The notes beneath the pieces were generated by a model. The model did not search any database. It was not told the origin of the DNA and saw only the letters and a program-made list of their open reading frames with translations. Positions 23,302 through 31,832 of a DNA stretch of 48,791 nt are shown in pieces. Every line of letters starts with the position of its first letter. The first letter of the stretch is position 1. Made by a program: the position numbers and the translations under genes. Source of the DNA: Verrucomicrobiaceae bacterium (lineage in GTDB: Bacteria > Verrucomicrobiota > Verrucomicrobiia > Verrucomicrobiales > Verrucomicrobiaceae); assembly GCA_019694165.1 (NCBI GenBank), contig JAIBCL010000045.1, positions 1 through 48,791 on the forward strand. Reading direction: 5' to 3'.

Positions 23302-25008
23302 TCAAGCCGTCTGCGGGCGCGGCACGGGCCGGCGCTTCTTCGGCTTGAACATCTGCGTGAGCCAGGACAGCGAGGGCAGGTCACGGTTGCGAGAGCGGTA
23401 GTAGAAGAGCACCGCGCCAACCGCACCGATGATGAGGTGCGGCATCCAGACCGCCAGCCACGGCGCTATTTTCATGCCCTTGCCGAGGCTGACGAAGAGT
23501 TGGTTGAAAAAGACCAGGCCGATGAGCGCAAAGATGGCGCCCGCCACGCCGCCGAGCACACCGCGGCGCGAATACGAGACGCCGAGCGGCGTGGCGATGA
23601 GGACGGCTACGATGCATTGCAGAGGATAGGCGAAGCGGTGGAACAACTGCGTCCGGAACGCGGCGAGCTTCGACTTTGCCAAACCTCCGTGCGCCTTCAG
23701 ATATGACACAAGCTCCTGCACGCTCATGTTGTCAGGCTGGAGCGAGGAGCTGATGATGCTCCAGGGCGTCTCGGTCCAGTCCGAGGTGTCGAGACGTGTC
23801 ATCGAGCCTTCCACGTTGCGCCGGATCTGTTCGTCGGGATTGCCATTCTTGTAGGTCATCTCCACGGACTTGTAGAAGGACCACCGCCCGTCAGGCCACC
23901 AGTAGGCGGATTGCGCGCGCAATGACCGCACGAGCTGGCCCTTCTCATCCTCGGTGTAAACCTCCACCCCCTTGAGCTTGTCCTCGCGCAGGTTGAACGG
24001 GAAGCTGCTGATGAACCAGGTCCGGCGGTTCGGCTCGTCACGATACATGAGCGACTGCGCGAGCGAGGCGCCCGCGTCGGATTCATTCAGCGCGCGCAGG
24101 ATGGCCTGCCGGTTCCCTTCGGCGCGCGGCGCCCAGTAGTAGTTCGCCGCCATGCTCAAGAGCGCCACGAGCGTGCCGACGAAAAACACGGGCCGCAGCA
24201 CCTGCCACATGCTCCGCCCGGTGCCGAGCATGGAGATGATCTCGTTTGAGCGCGACATCTTCATCAGCGTGAAGAGCGTCGAGAGCAGCAGCACGGCCCA
24301 GATCGTCTCCACGTAAATGTAGGGGATGAGGCTGATGTAAAAGGCGGCGATGGTGGAGTTCGGCGTGTTCGCATCCTGGAAGTCGCGCAGGCTGTCGAGC
24401 ATGTCCCACATGATCCAGAGCATGCAGATGGCAAAGAAGCAGAAGGCCAGCGGCTGCAGGAAGGCGCGCATCATGTACCGGTCCATGGTCTTGGAGCCGA
24501 TGTAGTAGGACAGCGCCACGGCGGGCGTGAGGCTCATGAAGACGATCATCACCAGCTTGAAGGCATAGGCCGTGACCGAGGCGGGCTCTCCCATCACCGT
24601 CAGCCGCGCATACTCGAGCTGGTCATGCAGGTCATTGCACACGCCCCAGATGGCCAGAAAGCCGCACGCGATCCAGGTGGGCCAGAGCATCTTCTCCACC
24701 TGCGGGACGGCACGCAGCAGGATGATGTGATACGCCACGCCGCCGAGCAGCGCCCAGAGCTTCAGGTAGGGCATCAGATAGTAAAAGGCCAGCAGCGGCT
24801 GCGACGGCTCCTGCCAGTCCTTTGCATCCGCCAGCTCCACACCGCTGGAAGGCATCCACGGCAGGTGACGCTCGTGGTAGCCGAAAGCCTGCGCGCCGAG
24901 CATCACGCCCACGGCGATTAGCAGCGAGAGTGACCCGGCGTGCGGGATGGCACGCAGCCAGCGCCACAGCTGGGCCAGCAGTTTGAAGATGGGATCAAGC
25001 AATCGCAT
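23302..25008 (-). CDS. LptG/LptF-family (YjgP/YjgQ) permease with extra N-terminal membrane domain
   Basis: A 568-residue protein. Residues about 175-550 look like the LptF/LptG fold: first membrane segment after MDRYMMRAFLQPLAFCFFA, membrane segments near 225-330, a large periplasmic jellyroll region (about 340-470) and three C-terminal membrane segments. LptF/LptG move lipopolysaccharide out of the inner membrane, driven by LptB. Family members usually have about 360 residues; here about 174 extra residues with four hydrophobic segments precede the domain. The start at 25008 is the ATG before RLLDPIFKLL. Which of LptF and LptG it corresponds to is uncertain. Confidence 0.8.
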   Translation of the reverse strand: MRLLDPIFKLLAQLWRWLRAIPHAGSLSLLIAVGVMLGAQAFGYHERHLPWMPSSGVELADAKDWQEPSQPLLAFYYLMPYLKLWALLGGVAYHIILLRAVPQVEKMLWPTWIACGFLAIWGVCNDLHDQLEYARLTVMGEPASVTAYAFKLVMIVFMSLTPAVALSYYIGSKTMDRYMMRAFLQPLAFCFFAICMLWIMWDMLDSLRDFQDANTPNSTIAAFYISLIPYIYVETIWAVLLLSTLFTLMKMSRSNEIISMLGTGRSMWQVLRPVFFVGTLVALLSMAANYYWAPRAEGNRQAILRALNESDAGASLAQSLMYRDEPNRRTWFISSFPFNLREDKLKGVEVYTEDEKGQLVRSLRAQSAYWWPDGRWSFYKSVEMTYKNGNPDEQIRRNVEGSMTRLDTSDWTETPWSIISSSLQPDNMSVQELVSYLKAHGGLAKSKLAAFRTQLFHRFAYPLQCIVAVLIATPLGVSYSRRGVLGGVAGAIFALIGLVFFNQLFVSLGKGMKIAPWLAVWMPHLIIGAVGAVLFYYRSRNRDLPSLSWLTQMFKPKKRRPVPRPQTA

Positions 25009-25159
25009 GGGTGGGGAAGCCGCGGAGGGCGCGGAGAGTCGGACAGGCAACGCGGCGCGTCAACTGCGGCGCTCGGCCAGCCCTGCCGTCATCGATCGCC
25101 GCCCCTCGCCTGCCCCCACGGAGAGGCCCGAGATCGCCTCGTTCTTCCTCGCAGTTTTT

Positions 25160-25191
25160 CCTCGCCATCCGGCTCTCGTCCTGCTCTACTC
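25160..25191 (+). promoter_or_regulatory. Conserved upstream block of kinase K1
   Basis: Begins CCTCGCCATCCGGCTCTCG and ends CCTGCTCTACTC, 18 bp before the K1 start. Closely similar sequences precede K3 and K4. In K1 and K4 the block is out of frame with the kinase, so conservation is at the DNA or RNA level. A promoter or leader element is the simplest reading. Confidence 0.5.
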
Positions 25192-25209
25192 ATCTAGATA
25201 TCCCTCCCG

Positions 25210-26745
25210 ATGCTGCCTGACGACCAGCCAACACTGCCCACCAAGCCGTCCGATCCGTCGCGCAATTCACAGCCCGGTCCGTGGGCAGCGCCATCCGTTG
25301 AAGAGCTTCAGGCGAAGCTGCCGCAATATGAAGTGCTGGAGATTCTCGGACGCGGCGGCATGGGCGCGGTGTACAAGGCGCGGCAGAAATCGCTGAATCG
25401 GCTGGTAGCGATCAAAGTGCTGCCGCCCGCGCTGGTGGAGGGTGATGGCACTTTTGCAGAGCGATTTCAGCGTGAGGCGCAGACGATGGGGCAGCTAAAG
25501 CACCCGGCCATCGTCGCCGTGCATGACTCGGGAGCGACGAACGACGGACTGCTCTACTATGTGATGGAGTTCGTCGATGGGACGGATGTCGGGCGCATCA
25601 TCGAGGAGCGCGGGCGAGTGGAGACGGCCGAAGCTCTGCGCATCACACGCGCGGTGTGCGAGGCACTGGCCGCCGCGCATGAGCGGGGCGTGGTGCATCG
25701 CGACATCAAGCCTTCCAACGTGATGCTGGAGGCCGATGGGCAGGTGAAGGTGGCGGATTTTGGCCTGGCGCGGACTCAGTCGGCGGCGGAGATGCTGCAG
25801 ACACGATCGAGCGTCATTCTTGGCTCGCCGGATTTCATCGCGCCGGAGGCGTTGAAGCGTAGCGCGGCGGTGGATCATCGTGCGGACATCTTTGGTGTTG
25901 GCGTGATGCTTTATCAAATGCTCACAGGCGAGCTGCCGCGCGGAATGTTCAAGCTGCCTTCGCGTCTCGTGCCGGGACTCGACGAGCGGCTGGATGCGAT
26001 CGTCTGCAAAGCGATGGAGCCTGATCCGGCGGACCGTCAGCAGTCCGCGCGTGAGTTGCTCGGGGAACTGGAGGCATTGAAGGCGCCGCCTCCTTCCAAA
26101 CCGGTAGCGCGGAAACTCGTGATGTGGATCGCGGTCGTCGCGACGGTGCTGGTGATCGTGGCGGTGGCCGTGATGATGCGCTCCAGCGATACGGATGCAA
26201 AGCCAGCGACGGCAACGGAAGTCGAAGCTCCCTGGCAGCCGGTCTTCAACAAGCCGGAGGATTTCGCAGGCAAGCGTGCAACCTTCAAAGATGGCTGGGC
26301 GGTGCTGACGGATCGTCCGCTGACCATCGGGCGCGATGTGCGCGATGGTGCGGTGCGTGCGACGACCCGCTTTCGCAAGAGTGGTGTCGGCTCGCTGGCG
26401 GTGCGCGCGAATCAAAACGGCCATGTGCCGATCCTGACCTTCATCTCGGGCGAAGGCAGAATCGTTGCGCTGAACTTCTGGCCGGACTACCAGAGCAAGG
26501 AGTCGCAGCGGCGGGAGTTCGAACTGCCGAAGCCGCTCGCCGAGGGTGAGGAGTTCACCATGGAACTGAGCGCACGCGGGTCAGAGTTTCGCGTGAGCGT
26601 GAATGGCGTGGAGGTTGGCAAAGCGCTGCGTGATCTGCCCGGCATCACTTCTGGCACGATGGGCGTCGTCCCGGCGGTGGGCGCGACGGTGGAGTTCAAG
26701 GACATCGCGTGGCGCGAGTTCGTGGCTAGCGAGCCATCACGCTGA
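25210..26745 (+). CDS. Transmembrane Ser/Thr protein kinase K1
   Basis: A 511-residue kinase. Residues 40-290 hold a complete Pkn2-type kinase domain: glycine loop GRGGMG (47-52), VAIKV Lys69, HRDIKPSN (163-170), DFG (183-185), APEAL. A membrane segment lies at about 303-323. The outer part (about 330-511) is a small beta-rich domain resembling LamG/DUF1080-type sandwiches. K1 is the most divergent of four paralogs here and lacks the 24-residue net insertion seen in K2 and K3. The 3' end overlaps the convergent sigma-factor gene by 20 bp. Start MLPDDQP is shared with K4 and close to K2 and K3. Confidence 0.93.
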   Translation: MLPDDQPTLPTKPSDPSRNSQPGPWAAPSVEELQAKLPQYEVLEILGRGGMGAVYKARQKSLNRLVAIKVLPPALVEGDGTFAERFQREAQTMGQLKHPAIVAVHDSGATNDGLLYYVMEFVDGTDVGRIIEERGRVETAEALRITRAVCEALAAAHERGVVHRDIKPSNVMLEADGQVKVADFGLARTQSAAEMLQTRSSVILGSPDFIAPEALKRSAAVDHRADIFGVGVMLYQMLTGELPRGMFKLPSRLVPGLDERLDAIVCKAMEPDPADRQQSARELLGELEALKAPPPSKPVARKLVMWIAVVATVLVIVAVAVMMRSSDTDAKPATATEVEAPWQPVFNKPEDFAGKRATFKDGWAVLTDRPLTIGRDVRDGAVRATTRFRKSGVGSLAVRANQNGHVPILTFISGEGRIVALNFWPDYQSKESQRREFELPKPLAEGEEFTMELSARGSEFRVSVNGVEVGKALRDLPGITSGTMGVVPAVGATVEFKDIAWREFVASEPSR

Positions 26746-27460
26746 GCAAGTGCTCGCGCTCGGCCTGGATGTCGGCCTCGTCATCCACCGTGCGCGCGAT
26801 TTCTTCTTCTATGAGCCTGGCGTAGCGCTTTCTCATGCGATGTACCTGCAGCCGCACGGCACCGTCGGTGAGGCCGGTCAGCGCGGCGACTTTCTTGTAA
26901 GGTGTGGCATTGTCACCCAGCGGCAGGAATTCCTTCAATCGGTCGAAGAGCGGCAAGTCGTCGGCTTTCACAAACTCGTCGCGCAATTTCTCCATCGCGG
27001 CGTTCAGCACGCCCTCCGCCCAGGCGCGATCGTAGAGTGCGTCGGGGCTGTTCACATCGGCAGGCTCGCGGATGTAGCGGCCTTCGGCGTCGGCTTCATC
27101 AAACGAGACAATCTGCCTGCCACCGCCGCGTTTCTCGCGTCCCAGCGCGCGGAAGTGATCGCTGAGCAGACGCTTGAGCACACCGAGCAGGAACGACCTC
27201 AGCCGCCCGCGCGCCTCACTTGCGGAAAGGATCGACCGCTCCTCAATCACGCGGTGGAAGAAATCTTGCGTGAGATCTTCCGCATCCGTCGGCGCATGAC
27301 CGCTGCGACGCAGATAGGAGTAAATGGGATACCAGTAGCCTTTGCAGATGTCTTCGAGAGCACGCCGCGCATCATCCGGTGTGCCACGCTGCACGCGCCT
27401 CACCAGGCTCCAGTGCGTGGTGGGGAATGGGGAGCGCGGTTTGTCTGCTGGATCGGACAT
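26726..27460 (-). CDS. ECF-type RNA polymerase sigma factor (sigma-1)
   Basis: A 244-residue protein, longer than most ECF factors. It begins with FPTTHWSLVRRVQRG. Region 2 is at about 40-105 (GYWYPIYSYL, DAEDLTQDFFHRV, FLLGVLKRLLSDHFR) and region 4 at about 182-220 (GDNATPYKKVAALTG, VRLQVHRMRKRY). The start at 27460 (MSDPADK) matches the other two copies in position. ECF groups of this kind linked to Ser/Thr kinases are known from Planctomycetes, where the kinase is thought to control the sigma factor in place of an anti-sigma factor. Convergent with K1. No anti-sigma gene is visible. Confidence 0.92.
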   Translation of the reverse strand: MSDPADKPRSPFPTTHWSLVRRVQRGTPDDARRALEDICKGYWYPIYSYLRRSGHAPTDAEDLTQDFFHRVIEERSILSASEARGRLRSFLLGVLKRLLSDHFRALGREKRGGGRQIVSFDEADAEGRYIREPADVNSPDALYDRAWAEGVLNAAMEKLRDEFVKADDLPLFDRLKEFLPLGDNATPYKKVAALTGLTDGAVRLQVHRMRKRYARLIEEEIARTVDDEADIQAEREHLLSVMAR

Positions 27461-27485
27461 GCGGGAGGAAATCGTGTGGTGACTT

Positions 27486-27610
27486 AGCCAGTTGCAAAAC
27501 CTCGGAGTTCGGAAGTCAGAGTTGTTGAATTCATTCTCCTGTCCCCATTCTCCTGTCATTCCAAACCATGATGACAGGAGAGCGGGGGCAGGAGAATGGG
27601 TTTTGCAACT
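27486..27610. repeat. Nested palindromic element (REPIN-like)
   Basis: An outer 11-bp inverted repeat (AGTTGCAAAAC at 27490-27500, complement at 27600-27610) encloses an inner imperfect hairpin of about 29 bp per arm (27531-27559 with 27571-27600, loop 11 nt). The inner arms contain CATTCTCCTGTC repeats. The left end (27486-27504) is identical to 19 nt at 21717. It lies 25 bp upstream of the sigma-1 start. Confidence 0.75.
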
Positions 27611-27690
27611 ACCTCGACTGTGACGGGAGATTGGTTTCCGGCAAGTTGCGGGTGTGTTTGAGGAATGCCGATTGGCTCGCGAAAGCAACG

Positions 27691-27819
27691 CATTCTGGCG
27701 AATGCGCCTACCGGCGTCGTAGGTTCGTTCTCCAGAACGAGGGGTCTCGGTGGGCGGGATGGGGACGCGGTTCGCACTCTGGCGAGTGCGCCTACCGTGA
27801 TCTCGTTCGCCAGAACGAG
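27691..27819. repeat. Four short palindromes in two tandem pairs
   Basis: CATTCTGGCGAATG (27691-27704), TCGTTCTCCAGAACGA (27725-27740), CACTCTGGCGAGTG (27775-27788) and CTCGTTCGCCAGAACGAG (27802-27819). The first and third are each followed by CGCCTACCG, so the unit of about 84 bp is present twice. This is a REP-type intergenic repeat pattern; no coding function is supported. Confidence 0.75.
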
Positions 27820-27837
27820 GAACTCGGACACAAACGA

Positions 27838-27867
27838 AGCGGCTGGCAGGTCGCCCTGCCAGCCGCT
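27838..27867 (-). terminator. Hairpin after the YGGAIY-repeat protein gene
   Basis: A perfect 13-bp stem (AGCGGCTGGCAGG with CCTGCCAGCCGCT), 4-nt loop, 39 bp beyond the stop codon at 27907. No long T-tract follows, so the call rests on stem strength and position. Confidence 0.6.
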
Positions 27868-27906
27868 GATGGAGACACGATGGATGTGCCTTGGTTTGAA
27901 TGTTGA

Positions 27907-28821
27907 TCACCGAGGCATCGGAGCCGTCAGGCAGTTGTCTGCTTCATCACAGACTCCAGCCAGGACATTGAGGATAAGCGCATCAAGCTGGGCATCGGTG
28001 AGAGCTTCGCCAGGGAGGTCCTCGCCCCACAAGGCTTCGCCAGGGAGCTCCTCGCCAACCAGCGCCTCGCCGGGAAAGTCCTCGCCATATAGCGATGAAC
28101 CCGTCGCGTGATAGATCGCGCCGCCGTAAAGGGCGGTCGGCTGGCTTTGGAGGTAAGCGGCACCGCCGTAGTTGACGGTCATCGGACCGTTGCTCTGCAA
28201 GGCGGGAGCCAAGTCACAAGCACCACCAATTGAAATCACGGACGAAGCACCTGCGGTGGTGTTGTAGATCGCGCCGCCGTAGCTGGCTGTGGGCTGTCCC
28301 TGGAGGTAGAGACCGCCGCCGTAGGTGGATGTCGTCGTTGCGTGGAGATCGGCGGTTGAACCGTCCGTGTCTAGGAATCCAGAGTTGGGATTCGGGGCGG
28401 AGACGTTGCCGTAGAAGTCGTTGTACCACGAGTTCACGGGCGGAGCGCTGGTGGTGGCGTTGTAAATGGCACCGCCGTAATACATTGCACCGCCATAGTT
28501 GGCAGTGGGCTGGCCTTGGAGGTAGAGACCGCCGCCATAGGAAGTGACGGCGGAGGCGGTGCCAGAATTGGCGACACGATCATCATTCCCACCGCCGACA
28601 CCGATCTGGCTGGCGCTCGGCGCACCGCTGTTCAGTCCGGTGAAAATGTAGTCGGTGAAGGTCATGTCGTCATTGGTGAAGCCAACCTGTCCGGTCGCCA
28701 GGGCATGGAGCAGCATCTCGTCCGAGAGCGGAGCGGGTGTCTGTGCGCGGGCGGTGGGGTTGATGGCGAGCATCGCCACCGTGGCGGCGGCGAGGAGCTG
28801 GAGTTTGCGATTCGTTTTCAT
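27907..28821 (-). CDS. Secreted repeat protein with YGGAIY and GEDLPGEAL repeats
   Basis: A 304-residue protein with a signal peptide (KLQLLAAATVAMLAINPTARA). The middle holds repeats of the type YGGGLYLQGQPTANYGGA and YGGAIYN, and residues about 240-275 three copies of GE(D/E)(F/L)PGEAL with spacers SLY, V and W. The C-terminus has two cysteines in GVCDEADNCL. I recognise no domain family. Such short Gly/Tyr-rich repeats suggest a structural surface protein, or substrate of a surface assembly system; that is inference. It is divergent from the Gly/Ala repeat protein gene (225 bp gap) and follows sigma-1 on the same strand in reverse order. Confidence 0.7.
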   Translation of the reverse strand: MKTNRKLQLLAAATVAMLAINPTARAQTPAPLSDEMLLHALATGQVGFTNDDMTFTDYIFTGLNSGAPSASQIGVGGGNDDRVANSGTASAVTSYGGGLYLQGQPTANYGGAMYYGGAIYNATTSAPPVNSWYNDFYGNVSAPNPNSGFLDTDGSTADLHATTTSTYGGGLYLQGQPTASYGGAIYNTTAGASSVISIGGACDLAPALQSNGPMTVNYGGAAYLQSQPTALYGGAIYHATGSSLYGEDFPGEALVGEELPGEALWGEDLPGEALTDAQLDALILNVLAGVCDEADNCLTAPMPR

Positions 28822-29046
28822 GGCAGTGTTTGTTTTCGTTGTTGAGTTGAGTTGTCAGGAATTTGAGGCCGCCTGTCACAGCGTGGCTGCATGAGCGGGT
28901 TCATGGGGGAGAGAACCGGCCGGGACATCGTGTTACCGAGTTTTCGAAAAAAGTTTCGCAGCCGCAGCGGCCACACATTTTTCAGCAAGCCGTGAAACGT
29001 TTCGCGGCGCGCGGGGACAGCAGGGCGGCAGAACCCTTTTTCTGCC

Positions 29047-31593
29047 ATGCTCCATCCTCGCCTTCTCGCTCTCGCCATTCCGCTCATCGCCGCTCTCGCG
29101 CTGCGTGCCGAGGACAATGAGCCGAACAATTACAGCTATCAGCCCATCGAGATCACCGGCCAGAAAGTCGTGACGTGGAAGGATTCGATCGCGGGCGAGC
29201 AACCGCTGCCGCATCTCGAGTTCTTGAAGAACGGCAGCACCGTCGTCGCGGGCGGACCGGCCGTTTTGAACGGGCCGACGGCGAATTTCACGCCCCAGTA
29301 TGGTTGGGAATTGCGCGAGTTCACCGTGAACGGCAACACCACATCGGTGGATCAGATCCGCATCTCGAACGCGGGCAATGGTCGCGGCTGGGCAACGGTG
29401 CGTGTGACGCGGAAGCAGGAAGTCTATGTGTCGCAAACGGACACGACGACCACCACGGTGTTGAGCACGGACTACTTCACCGTCTATGTCGGGCGCGGCA
29501 GCGCTGCGCCCGCAGTGATCGCAGCTAATCTCGATCCAACTTTTGCCCGCACCGATCCTGATCCGATGACCGGGCACTACACGCAGACGGACACGCGCTT
29601 CGAAGTGGAGGTGGATGCCAGCACGCCGAATCCCGCGTTCGATGAGCGCGACAGATTCCAGATCTTCTGGCTGCCGGTCGGCGCAAATTTCAGTCTCACC
29701 GTCAGCTCGCAATCGTTCCGGCCAAAGGTGACGACGTTCGACGCGTTTGAGTTTCCATTGGACGAGGCGACAGCAGCCTCCGTCACCGATCCCGTGAGTG
29801 GCGCGCCGCTGCCCGGCGGCAGCGCTGTCATTGACGGCCAGGTGCCCACCGGCGGCGCTGTCTTGCTCCAGGTCACCAGCGACGATGGCGACTCCGCCGG
29901 CATCTACACTTTTACGTTCACCCTGCTCGATGCCGTGTCGCCGAGCGTGACGTCGAGCCTGGGGATTCCTGTCGATGCGGTGCGCGTGTGGAGTGATCCG
30001 CTCATCGGGAGCGCGAATGGCACATCGAATGTGATTGTCGGTGGCGCGACTTACATCACCGGCACGACGACGGTTTCATCGCCGGTGAGCTTCGACCGGC
30101 TATATCTCGGCAGCAGCGTCGTCGCCTCGGGCGCGGGCGGCGGGATCATTTCATCGGGCGGCGGCGGGCAAATCGTCGCGCCTGGCGCAGGCGGCGGCAT
30201 CGTGGCCTCCGGCGCGGGCGGTGGCATCGTCGCATCGGGCGCAGGCTCCGGCATCGTGGCGAGTGGCGCGGGCGGCGGACTCGTCGCGAATGCCGGCATC
30301 GTGGCGAGCGGTGCAGGTGGCGGCATCGTCGCGGCAGGCGCGGGCATCACGAGTCCCTTGCTGAATGCGTATGGCATCGTGGCAGCAGGCGCGGGAATCG
30401 TCGCGTCGGGAGCGGGCGGCGGCATCGTCGCATCCGGAGCAGGCGGAGGAATCATCGCGCCGGGTGCAGGCGGAGGTTTTGTCATCATCAGCGGCATTGT
30501 CGCCTCTGGTGCTGGAGGCGGAATCGTCGGCGCAGGCGCTGGTGGTGGCATCGTGACTCCGGGTGCGGGAGCCGGCATCGTCACACCCGGCGCAGGCGCG
30601 GGACTCACCTCAATGATCGACGTGCAGCGCGCCACGCTCACCACAAATGCATCACCGATCACGATCCCCGCCGGCCCCACCATCGAGACCGGTGATAGCG
30701 GCGCGATGACGGGCGTTGGTGGCCTGCTACAAGGCATCGGCAGCATTTTTTCTTCGCTCGTGTTTCAAGGTGCGGGCGCGAGCCTCGTGAATCCCTCTTC
30801 GCCACCGGTGCCATCAGGATGGTTCGGCATCTTTGGCTTCGGCTTCTCGCCCGGCGGTCTCACGGTGCATGGCGATGTGGCCTTGCTCGCTGGCACACAG
30901 CACGAAGTCGAGATCGCCGGACGCGTCCCCGGCGCGAAGTATGACTTTTGCGAGATTAAAGAGACGCTCGCAGGCAATGGCGGGCACTTCATTCTGCACG
31001 GCGGACCCACGCTCGTGATCAAGCTGCTCGATGGCTTCACGCCGCTGCCAGCCGACACCTTTACCATCGTGGCCGCGCATTTTCCCGTCGTCGGCAGCTA
31101 CGGCAATGCAGTCAGCGGCACACGCGTCAGCACCCACAACAACAGCGGCAGCTTTCTCATCAGCTACAGCGGCACGAACGTCATCCTCTCCGACTACCAG
31201 CCCAATGCCGGCTCCACCTATCAGCTGTGGGCTGCGGCAAACTTCACACCGACCGAACTCGCGAACGCTCTCATCAGCGGCCCCACCGCCGATCCCGACG
31301 GCGACGGCCGCGCGAACCTCCTCGAATACGCGCAAAGCACGCCGCCGACGATCGCAGACATCGCCGCGCAACCGTCGCTCGTTCGCGCAGCCAATGACAT
31401 GCAATTCCAATTCACCCGCGACACCTTCCCCACCGATCTCGTGTATCACTGCGAAACCTCCACCGATCTCACAACCTGGAAGCCCGAGCCTGCGAGCTTC
31501 ATCAGCAGCGCCAGCTTCATCGAGAGCTGGCGCGCAATCCAGCGGGTGAGCGGCGGCAACAAGTTCTTCCGCGTTCGCTTGTTCAAGCCGTGA
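29047..31593 (+). CDS. Large secreted protein with GIVASGAGG repeats
   Basis: An 848-residue protein with a signal peptide (RLLALAIPLIAALALRA). Residues 22-350 are beta-rich and unassigned. Residues about 357-522 are built from some 17 short units of the form G(I/L)(V/I)(A/T)(S/P)GAGG, with spacers such as NAG and TSPLLNAYG. Residues 640-740 resemble the autotransporter-associated passenger tail (GGLTVHGDVALLAGTQHEVEI). The C-terminus has a calcium-type DPDGDGRANLLEYA motif common in verrucomicrobial surface proteins. It lies 239 bp upstream of kinase K2 on the same strand. No enzyme motif is seen. Confidence 0.8.
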   Translation: MLHPRLLALAIPLIAALALRAEDNEPNNYSYQPIEITGQKVVTWKDSIAGEQPLPHLEFLKNGSTVVAGGPAVLNGPTANFTPQYGWELREFTVNGNTTSVDQIRISNAGNGRGWATVRVTRKQEVYVSQTDTTTTTVLSTDYFTVYVGRGSAAPAVIAANLDPTFARTDPDPMTGHYTQTDTRFEVEVDASTPNPAFDERDRFQIFWLPVGANFSLTVSSQSFRPKVTTFDAFEFPLDEATAASVTDPVSGAPLPGGSAVIDGQVPTGGAVLLQVTSDDGDSAGIYTFTFTLLDAVSPSVTSSLGIPVDAVRVWSDPLIGSANGTSNVIVGGATYITGTTTVSSPVSFDRLYLGSSVVASGAGGGIISSGGGGQIVAPGAGGGIVASGAGGGIVASGAGSGIVASGAGGGLVANAGIVASGAGGGIVAAGAGITSPLLNAYGIVAAGAGIVASGAGGGIVASGAGGGIIAPGAGGGFVIISGIVASGAGGGIVGAGAGGGIVTPGAGAGIVTPGAGAGLTSMIDVQRATLTTNASPITIPAGPTIETGDSGAMTGVGGLLQGIGSIFSSLVFQGAGASLVNPSSPPVPSGWFGIFGFGFSPGGLTVHGDVALLAGTQHEVEIAGRVPGAKYDFCEIKETLAGNGGHFILHGGPTLVIKLLDGFTPLPADTFTIVAAHFPVVGSYGNAVSGTRVSTHNNSGSFLISYSGTNVILSDYQPNAGSTYQLWAAANFTPTELANALISGPTADPDGDGRANLLEYAQSTPPTIADIAAQPSLVRAANDMQFQFTRDTFPTDLVYHCETSTDLTTWKPEPASFISSASFIESWRAIQRVSGGNKFFRVRLFKP

Positions 31594-31642
31594 TGCGCGG
31601 TCGCCACGAGTTTCCATCACGCATCGGTGCGAGCGCACCATC

Positions 31643-31784
31643 GTAGGCCGGGTGTGTTTTGCGCCGCCAGCGTGAGTTGCACCACACGCATGCTTCGCAA
31701 AACCGCCCGGCTGGCTTGTATCCGTACGCGGACTGGCTGTCGTTCGCCCTGGGAGCCGGGCGGACCACGCCACACCCGACCTAC
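31643..31784. repeat. Nested inverted-repeat element upstream of K2
   Basis: GTAGGCCGGGTGTG (31643-31656) pairs with CACACCCGACCTAC (31771-31784) with one mismatch, and a second perfect 9-bp pair (CCGCCCGGC at 31703, GCCGGGCGG at 31755) lies inside. The element fills most of the gap between the Gly/Ala-repeat gene and K2. The upstream block conserved before K1, K3 and K4 is not seen here. Confidence 0.55.
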
Positions 31785-31832
31785 TCCAGTCTTGCCAGCT
31801 TCTCGCATGTGCGCTCTCATTCGCGCCGTCTG

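Noticed and set aside
27568..27906. 112-codon plus-strand frame with HSGECAY repeats
   Set aside because: The peptide repeats come from the palindromic DNA repeats; no start site or domain supports a gene.
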